Source of the DNA: Pseudomonadota bacterium
Lineage (GTDB): Bacteria; Pseudomonadota; Gammaproteobacteria; Burkholderiales; Thiobacillaceae
Assembly: GCA_021820845.1 (NCBI GenBank)
Contig: JAKADC010000003.1
Coordinates: 186,001 to 250,000 of the forward strand
DNA: 64,000 bases
Direction of reading: 5' to 3'
Shown: positions 58,252 to 64,000 of the stretch, one piece after another
Layout of the letters: every line of letters starts with the position of its first letter
Numbering within the stretch: position 1 is the stretch's first letter
The notes under the pieces: generated by a model
The model's input: only the letters and a program-made list of their open reading frames with translations
The model's database searches: none
What the model was told of the DNA's origin: nothing
Program-made: the position numbers and the translations under genes

Positions 58252-59486
58252 GGGGCCTTGCCGAAAAAGAGATAGGCCATGCCGATGGCGACGAGGATGC
58301 CGGCCACGTCGGCGATCAGCCCGCAAGCGACGGCGTGCCGCACACGGCGGATGTTGACCGCGCCGAAATACACCGCCAGCACGTAGAACGTCGTCTCGGT
58401 GCTGCCCTGAACCATGGAGGCGAGCCGCCCGGCGAAGGAATCCGCGCCGTGGGCCTGCATGGTGTCGATCATCATGGCACGCGCGCCGCTGCCCGAAAAC
58501 GGCTTCAACAACGCGGTGGGCAGCGCGTCGACCCAGCGCGCATCCAGGCCGAGCGACAGGACGACGCCGCGCACGCCGTTCATCAGCAGGTCAAGTGCGC
58601 CGCTGGCGCGGAACACGCCTATCGCCACCAGCATCGCGACAAGATAGGGAATGATCGTGATCGCCGTATGAAAGCCTTCCTTGGCGCCTTCGACGAATGC
58701 ATCGTACGCGCTGACGCGCCGCCATACCGCCATCAGCAGGAAGGCCACGATGATGCCGGACAGCACGACGTTGCTGAGAATCGCCGATTGCCGCGTCATC
58801 TCGGCGGCGTCGAGGCTGGAAAAATAGGCGACCAGCCCGCCGATCAGCGCGGTGGCGCCGCCCAGATACGCCATCGTGACGCGGTTCCACAGATGCAGGC
58901 GCTGGAACAGGCTGGTGACCAGAATGCCGGTCAGCGTGCCGACGTAGGTGGTGATGAGCAGCGGCACGAACACGTCGGTAGGATCGGCGGCGCCGAGCTG
59001 CGCGCGGAAGGTGAAGATGGTGACCGGCAGCAGCGTCACCGACGCGGTGTTGATCACAAGAAACAGGATTTGCGCGTCGCTGGCCGTGTCGGTCGAGGGG
59101 TTGAGCTTCTGCAGTTCCTGCATCGCCTTGATGCCGAGCGGCGTCGCGGCGTTGTCGAGCCCCAGCATGTTGGCGCCCATGTTCATGGTCATCGCGCCGA
59201 GCGCCGGATGGTTGGGCGGCACGTCGGGAAACAGACGGCGGAAGAGCGGCGCGAGGCCGCGAGTCAGCACGTCGAGCATGCCCGCGCGCTCGCCCACCTT
59301 CATCACGCCGAGCCAGAGCGCCATCACCCCGGTGAGGCCCAGCGCGATTTCAAACGCGGTCTTGCTGCTGTCGAACAGCGCCTTGACCAGCGCGGCGAAT
59401 GCGCTCGCGTCGCCGAGAAAAACCAGTTTGAAGAACGCGATTAGGAAGGCGACCAGGAAAAAGCCGACCCACAGCGCGTTGAGCAT
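58248..59486 (-). CDS. SpmA-SpmB type nucleoside-recognition (Gate) membrane protein fusion
   Basis: 412 residues. The first half resembles spore maturation protein A (HPALGAMTMNMGANMLGLDNAATPLG-like, here GAMTMNMGANMLGLDNAATP) and the second SpmB (PYLVAMLVAIGVFRASGALD; LLKPFSGSGARAMMIDTM; QGSTETTFYVLAVYFG). In Bacillus these are two genes; fused forms are common in Gram-negatives and their role is unknown. About ten membrane segments. Coupled to ppx. Confidence 0.88.
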   Translation of the reverse strand: MLNALWVGFFLVAFLIAFFKLVFLGDASAFAALVKALFDSSKTAFEIALGLTGVMALWLGVMKVGERAGMLDVLTRGLAPLFRRLFPDVPPNHPALGAMTMNMGANMLGLDNAATPLGIKAMQELQKLNPSTDTASDAQILFLVINTASVTLLPVTIFTFRAQLGAADPTDVFVPLLITTYVGTLTGILVTSLFQRLHLWNRVTMAYLGGATALIGGLVAYFSSLDAAEMTRQSAILSNVVLSGIIVAFLLMAVWRRVSAYDAFVEGAKEGFHTAITIIPYLVAMLVAIGVFRASGALDLLMNGVRGVVLSLGLDARWVDALPTALLKPFSGSGARAMMIDTMQAHGADSFAGRLASMVQGSTETTFYVLAVYFGAVNIRRVRHAVACGLIADVAGILVAIGMAYLFFGKAP

Positions 59487-59495
59487 GGAGCGCGG

Positions 59496-60413
59496 TCAGC
59501 CCATCCAGCCGGCGATGACGATCAGCAGCCCCGCCACCAGCCAGATCACGAGGCCGCGCCAGATCATGCTGACGGCGCTTTCGATGCACTCCGCGTCCGG
59601 CGCCTGGCCGACGCCGAGCTCGGGCCGCCAGACGGTTTCGTGCGCGACGTTGAGGCTCTGCCCTAGCCGGACGCCCATCGCGCCCGCACCGGCCGCGAGC
59701 ACCACGCCGTCCTCGGTCTCCGGCCATCCCGCCGCCTGCGTGCGCCAGCAGAATGTCGCGTCTTCGAAATTGCCGGCGATCGCATACGTCAGCGCGGTGA
59801 GACGGGCAGGCAGCCAGTTGACGACGTGAAAGGCGCGCTGCGCGAAGCCGCCGAAGCTGCCGCGGGCGTCGGTCCAGCGCCGCGCGAGGATCGAGGCTGT
59901 GCGGAACAGGACCGCGCCCACCGGGCCCAGCGGTGCGAGCAGAACGAACCAGAACAGGACGCCGAACATCTGCCGCTGGCTTGCCGCGAAGACCTGCTCG
60001 ATCGTGACGCGCACGATGTCGTCGGCGCTGAACTCGCTCGCGTCGCCGCCTCGCCACGTCCCGATCTGCGCGCGCGCCGCGTCGAGTTCGCCCGTGCCGA
60101 GCAGGCGCGCGATGCGCTCGGCGTCATCGCTGAAATACTTGAATCCCAGAGTGACGTACAGCACGACGACGTTCCATGCCCAACCCAGCAGCGGACTGAT
60201 GCCGGCGAGCAGGGAAAAAACCAGCCATACCCCCGCCAGGAGAGGGCCGACCGCGATGGCCCATGCGATCGCGCCGTGGCTGAACTCGCCGGCATTGAAC
60301 TTGCGTTCGAGCCACTGGATGAACAGGTTGTAGCGCCGATAATGCGGCAACGGCTGACGCAGCGGGCGCACGTGTTCGAGGGCGACGGCGGCGAGAGCGG
60401 AAAAGAAAGCCAT
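59496..60413 (-). CDS. CobD/CbiB-family (AmpE-like) membrane protein
   Basis: 305 residues, four to five membrane helices, with the family motif ALTYAIAGNFEDATFCWRTQA. True CobD/CbiB enzymes attach aminopropanol to adenosylcobyric acid; divergent members such as AmpE have other roles. With no other cobalamin-synthesis genes beside it, the function stays open. It lies 9 bp before the SpmAB-type gene and overlaps the GyrI-like gene by 1 bp. Confidence 0.8.
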   Translation of the reverse strand: MAFFSALAAVALEHVRPLRQPLPHYRRYNLFIQWLERKFNAGEFSHGAIAWAIAVGPLLAGVWLVFSLLAGISPLLGWAWNVVVLYVTLGFKYFSDDAERIARLLGTGELDAARAQIGTWRGGDASEFSADDIVRVTIEQVFAASQRQMFGVLFWFVLLAPLGPVGAVLFRTASILARRWTDARGSFGGFAQRAFHVVNWLPARLTALTYAIAGNFEDATFCWRTQAAGWPETEDGVVLAAGAGAMGVRLGQSLNVAHETVWRPELGVGQAPDAECIESAVSMIWRGLVIWLVAGLLIVIAGWMG

Positions 60414-60940
60414 CAGCGGTTCATTTCCAGGGTAAAGACGCCGATCCGGTCAGCCTCGCCTGCCGGACGGTACAGTTCGACCGTCGGCATGGCGATGTCC
60501 CGACCGCGTTTCCTGAGCGCCTCGGCGAGCGCCTGATAGGCCTTGGACGGGGCGAGCAGGACGGCGGCCTGGACCTGCGCCGAGTAGACCGGGCGGCGCG
60601 CGACGCTGCCTTCCTTCAGGCCCGAGGGGACCGCGGCATTGTCGGCCAGGAGGTAGCCCAGCTGCGCGCGCACCTTGCCGTTGCCGGCGCGCGGGTCGGT
60701 CAGGATCACGCTGATCGTGTCGCCCGGCGCGATCCGCGCGTCGGTGAATTTTTCCAGCGCCATGCGTTGCGGTTTGCGCATGTCGTTGATCGGCCCTTCG
60801 TAGTCGAGGTAGGCGAAGCGGTATGGCCCGGCGACGGTTTCGGTCACGCTGACCGCGTTGAAGCCGCCCCACCACCAGAAGACGGCCAAGATCGGCAATA
60901 CGAATGCCAGCACGAACGCCGGCCACTGTTTTTTGAACAC
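60413..60940 (-). CDS. Membrane-anchored GyrI-like domain protein
   Basis: 175 residues: N-terminal membrane anchor (FVLAFVLPILAVFWWWGGF), then a SOUL/GyrI-like fold (YRFAYLDYEGPINDM; ISVILTDPR; YQALAEALRKRGRDIAMPTVELY). Such domains bind small ligands; here nothing indicates which. First gene of the leftward unit GyrI-like, CobD-like, SpmAB, ppx. Confidence 0.78.
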   Translation of the reverse strand: MFKKQWPAFVLAFVLPILAVFWWWGGFNAVSVTETVAGPYRFAYLDYEGPINDMRKPQRMALEKFTDARIAPGDTISVILTDPRAGNGKVRAQLGYLLADNAAVPSGLKEGSVARRPVYSAQVQAAVLLAPSKAYQALAEALRKRGRDIAMPTVELYRPAGEADRIGVFTLEMNR

Positions 60941-61052
60941 GGATGCGACCCCCTTCTACAACGGCAGAAGATACCACAGCCGGGCTGCCCGGCCGGTGAC
61001 AGGGCGACGCGAGCGGCATCTATAATGGCGCCTCCATCCGGAGGAGTTCGCC

Positions 61053-62000
61053 ATGATCCGCCTGCTGTTCGCTCTGCTGTCGCTCGTCGCGCTGCCTTTC
61101 GCGCACGCTGCCAACGACCTCACCGTGCCGATGAAGGCGGTGCGCGTCGGCGCTCACAGCTATTTCGTGCAGGGCTTGCCTGGGGCGGCCTCGAGCGAAA
61201 ACCAGGGCTTCATGTCGAATGCGGGATTCGTCGTCACGCGTGACGGCGTGGTCGTCTTCGACGCCCTCGCCTCGCCGCCGCTCGCCGAAAAACTGCTCGG
61301 CCTCATTCGTTCCATCACGCCGCTGCCGATTCGACGGGTCGTCGTGAGCCATTACCACGCCGATCATTTCTACGGCCTGCAGGTGTTCAAGGCGCAAGGC
61401 GCCGAAATCTGGGCGCATCGCGCAGCCGAAGGCGCGACGCGCACCGAGAACGCTGCGTTGCGCCTCGCCCAGCGCAAGGAAGTCCTGTTTCCCTGGGTCG
61501 ACGATGGCACCCGGCTCCTGGAAGCCGATCACTTCGTGGACGACGACGCCGAGTTCGAAATGGGCGGCCTGCACTTCGCCCTGCGCCACGTCGGTCCCGC
61601 CCATAGCCGCGAGGATCTAGCGATGCTGGTCCGGGAGGACGGCGTGCTCTACGCCGGTGATGTGGTTTTTCGCGGCCGCGTGCCCTTCGTCGGCGACGCC
61701 GACACCCGCGGGTGGATCGCCGCGCTCGACAAGCTGATCGCCCTCCATCCGCGCGTCCTCGTCCCCGGCCACGGCGCGCCGTCGCGGACACCGCGCGCCG
61801 ATCTTGTCTTCACCCGTGACTATCTGGCCTACCTGCGCGCCCGGATGGGCGAAGCGGCACGCGCGCTCGTTCCCTTCGACGAGGCATACGAAAAAACCGA
61901 CTGGTCGAAATATCGCGACATGCCGGCGTTCAACGAAGCCAACCGCGTCAACGCGTACGACCAGTACCTGCGTCTGGAAGCGGAGGAAACCGGCGAGTAG
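61053..62000 (+). CDS. Exported metallo-beta-lactamase-fold hydrolase (second of this type)
   Basis: 315 residues with a signal peptide (LLFALLSLVALPFAHA). Metal motif SHYHADHFYG, then HVGPAHSREDL, LYAGDVVF and VPGHGAPSRT. It shares organisation with the 20.1 kb protein (signal peptide; ENQGFMSNAGFVVTRDGVVV versus NQSFMNNPAWVVTRDGVVV), so the two are paralogues. GGAGGAG precedes the ATG. Substrate unknown. Confidence 0.88.
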   Translation: MIRLLFALLSLVALPFAHAANDLTVPMKAVRVGAHSYFVQGLPGAASSENQGFMSNAGFVVTRDGVVVFDALASPPLAEKLLGLIRSITPLPIRRVVVSHYHADHFYGLQVFKAQGAEIWAHRAAEGATRTENAALRLAQRKEVLFPWVDDGTRLLEADHFVDDDAEFEMGGLHFALRHVGPAHSREDLAMLVREDGVLYAGDVVFRGRVPFVGDADTRGWIAALDKLIALHPRVLVPGHGAPSRTPRADLVFTRDYLAYLRARMGEAARALVPFDEAYEKTDWSKYRDMPAFNEANRVNAYDQYLRLEAEETGE

Positions 62001-62142
62001 GCTCTCCTGTCGATTACGGAATCCGTGCACGCTCCTGCCGAAGATGCCTGCAGCGCGGCGGGGAAGCCGGCCGGCTGGCCGGGCCCAGACATAAAGAAAT
62101 ATAATTACTTTTAATACGAGGCTCCAAGAAAACTTATCCAGA

Positions 62143-63741
62143 ATGCTCTGCCCGTCGGAGGAACTCCTGCAGAAGAACCTTGCGCTGTCGACCACTTGGC
62201 AGCGCTACCTCGCGGAGCCGAGCTTCGAAAGCTTCGTCGAGCTGGCCGTATCCATCAACAGCTTCACCGAATACCTCATCGACAAGGGCATCACCGTACT
62301 GCATCACGCGAGCCATCAATTGGAGCAGGTCGCGCTCGCCTATTTCAATCGGGATATCGGGCATCCACTGCCGCAGTCCACGCTCGACGACTTGAGCGAA
62401 CGTGTGCGTGCGCTAAGTCGCCTGATCCACGCCCACGCCTCCGCAACCGCGGGGCTCCCCACACACGGTCAGGAGCCACAGCAGGCTTCGCCCGACCCGG
62501 GCCCGACCGGCAGAACCTGGCTGATCACGCAAGACCGGGCCGCCTGGGCCGGCCTCGAGGCACAGCTCGGTTATTTCGGCATGGCCGCCGAATTCGTCAC
62601 ATGGGAACAGGCCTTGCCGGAAAACGCGGGCCTGGCGCCCCTCCTGCTGCTCGACATGGGCGGCCTGCCGGAAACCGAGTGGCGCGGCAGGATCGAGACC
62701 TTGCGGCAGCGATTCGAGATGGCGCAACTGATCTGCCTCGGCGTGCGGTCCAATTTCGACCAGCTGCAGCAGGCGCTGAGCGGCGGCTGCGACAGCTGCC
62801 TGCTGGAAGGCACGCCGACGCATGCCATTATCGAGCACATCATGGAACTCCACGAGCGGCACGAGCAGGAGGCCTACCGCGTGCTGATCGTCGAGGATTC
62901 CAGAACGGCGAGCCACCTCATTCAGCGGACGCTGCAGGAAAACAAGATCGTCTGCGAGATCGTCAACGATCCGTGCCAGACGCTGAACGCGCTCAAGCTG
63001 TTCAACCCCGACCTCATCCTGATGGACATGTACATGCCCAACTGCACGGGCGTCGAGGTCGCGCGGATCATTCGCCAGCACAATGAATTCCTGAGCACGC
63101 CCATCGTCTACCTGTCCGGCGAAACCAACGTCGCGCTGCAGGTCGATGCGATGCGGCTCGGCGGCGATCACTTCCTCACCAAGCCATTCAACCCGGTGTT
63201 CCTGAACACCATCATCATGAGCAAGATCGAGCGCTACCGGGCGTTGCGCCGTTCGATGTACCACGACAGCCTCACCGGACTTCTCAATCACTCCAGCGGC
63301 AAGAACACGCTCGACATGGTGATGTCCGGCGTGGCGCACGAAGGCGGCTTCCTGTCGGTCGCGATGATGGACATCGACCATTTCAAGCAGGTCAACGACA
63401 CCTACGGCCATCCGGTCGGCGACCAGGTCATCCGCGGGCTGTCCTGGCTGCTCAAGCAACGCCTGCGCAAGCAGGACATCCTTTGCCGCTACGGCGGCGA
63501 GGAATTCCTCATCGGCCTGCCGCATACGGACGGCGAAGAGGCCTTTGCGATGGTGGATCGCATCCGCCAGGATTTCGCGCAGATCCGGCACCCCTATCGC
63601 GACAGCCATTTTCTCGCCACCGCCAGCGGCGGAATCGCAACCTTTCCGCTGCACCAGACCGGCGACGCGCTGATCAAGGCCGCCGACGAAGCGCTCTACC
63701 GCGCAAAACGCGACGGGCGCAATCGCATCTGCCGCAGCTAG
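62143..63741 (+). CDS. Response regulator with diguanylate cyclase output
   Basis: 532 residues. Residues 1-115 are helical; 122-240 look like a degenerate receiver (LLLLDMGGLPE at the acceptor strand); 246-365 are a full receiver with D251-D252-like acidic pair (EDS), phospho-acceptor D295 (LMDMYMP) and K347 (LTKPFNP). A GGDEF domain follows with GGEEF (451-455) and I-site RKQD (442-445), so it should make c-di-GMP when phosphorylated. No cognate kinase is in the window. Confidence 0.92.
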   Translation: MLCPSEELLQKNLALSTTWQRYLAEPSFESFVELAVSINSFTEYLIDKGITVLHHASHQLEQVALAYFNRDIGHPLPQSTLDDLSERVRALSRLIHAHASATAGLPTHGQEPQQASPDPGPTGRTWLITQDRAAWAGLEAQLGYFGMAAEFVTWEQALPENAGLAPLLLLDMGGLPETEWRGRIETLRQRFEMAQLICLGVRSNFDQLQQALSGGCDSCLLEGTPTHAIIEHIMELHERHEQEAYRVLIVEDSRTASHLIQRTLQENKIVCEIVNDPCQTLNALKLFNPDLILMDMYMPNCTGVEVARIIRQHNEFLSTPIVYLSGETNVALQVDAMRLGGDHFLTKPFNPVFLNTIIMSKIERYRALRRSMYHDSLTGLLNHSSGKNTLDMVMSGVAHEGGFLSVAMMDIDHFKQVNDTYGHPVGDQVIRGLSWLLKQRLRKQDILCRYGGEEFLIGLPHTDGEEAFAMVDRIRQDFAQIRHPYRDSHFLATASGGIATFPLHQTGDALIKAADEALYRAKRDGRNRICRS

Positions 63742-63742
63742 A

Positions 63743-64000
63743 CTATCCCCATATCAGCTTCAGGCCGATCAATACCGTCACAATTTCGAACGCGCGCTTG
63801 ATCCAGCGGTTGCCCTTGCGGATCGCCAGGTGGCTGCCGAGGTAGCCGCCGAGGATCGAACCTGCCAGCAGCGCGGGCATCCAGCCCCACGCCACGGTGC
63901 CGATCACGCCCAGGACCAGTGCGCCAGTTCCGTTCCACACCAGGCCGCACAGGATCAGCGTGTACGCCACCGCGCGCGCGTAATCCAGACCGAACCAGCG
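63743..64000 (-). CDS. TauE/SafE family permease (N-terminus outside window)
   Basis: The last 85 codons of a leftward gene cut by the window edge. Membrane segments LVWNGTGALVLGVIGTVAWGW and the C-terminal motif GGYLGSHLAIRKGNRWIKRAF ... VTVLIGLKLIW are those of the TauE/SafE (sulfite/organosulfonate exporter) family. Convergent with the response-regulator gene, 1 bp between stops. Confidence 0.85.
   Translation of the reverse strand, partial: RWFGLDYARAVAYTLILCGLVWNGTGALVLGVIGTVAWGWMPALLAGSILGGYLGSHLAIRKGNRWIKRAFEIVTVLIGLKLIWG

Overview
This 64 kb window is high-GC chromosomal DNA from a Gram-negative bacterium, most likely a betaproteobacterium of the Thiobacillus/Nitrosomonadales type. 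The evidence is gene content and synteny: dapB-carA-carB, bamE divergent from fur, dapA-bamC, beta-type CNP1 with proB, and three DUF2173 proteins. Genes are densely packed, with many 1-4 bp start/stop overlaps. The genus assignment is inference.

Layout. 1-6.3 kb: leftward operon for an outer-membrane assembly lipoprotein (BamE fused to a second domain), DapB, glutaredoxin and carbamoyl-phosphate synthase (carB runs off the left edge). 6.4-9.9 kb: fur, then leftward CNP1-proB-cobC-btuF. 10-16 kb: CDF transporter, P-type ATPase, pirin, first cyclopropane synthase. 16-21 kb: DUF3501/Fe-S protein/rubrerythrin unit and msrB with a flavin reductase and a metallo-hydrolase. 21-25.7 kb: dapA-bamC-MBL-rhlE operon. 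25.8-33 kb: compact flagellar-type export cluster fliFGHIJ-X-fliOPQR, lacking fliE, fliK, fliL, fliM and fliN. 33-38 kb: sixA, a CYTH-CHAD protein and divergent ppk1 (polyphosphate). 38.4-40.4 kb: htpG behind a sigma-32-like promoter and ahead of a REP-like terminator.

40.5-41.9 kb: a lower-GC two-gene insert, a HEPN-domain protein followed 21 bp later by a trypsin-like protease. This pair looks like a candidate conflict/antiphage module and is the main candidate here for an undescribed system. 42-51.7 kb: accessory single genes (methyltransferases, ferritin-like diiron protein, Fe/2OG oxygenase, cytochrome b561, RlmA-like methyltransferase, three tandem DUF2173 genes, GST, YqhA, small hypotheticals). 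51.8-53.2 kb: a DUF3943 gene broken by three frameshifts. 53.4-64 kb: membrane diguanylate cyclase, second cyclopropane synthase, ppx, a SpmA/SpmB-type fusion, CobD/AmpE-like and GyrI-like genes, a metallo-hydrolase, a response-regulator diguanylate cyclase, and a TauE/SafE permease cut by the right edge.

No rRNA, tRNA, CRISPR array, transposase or integrase was found by reading.
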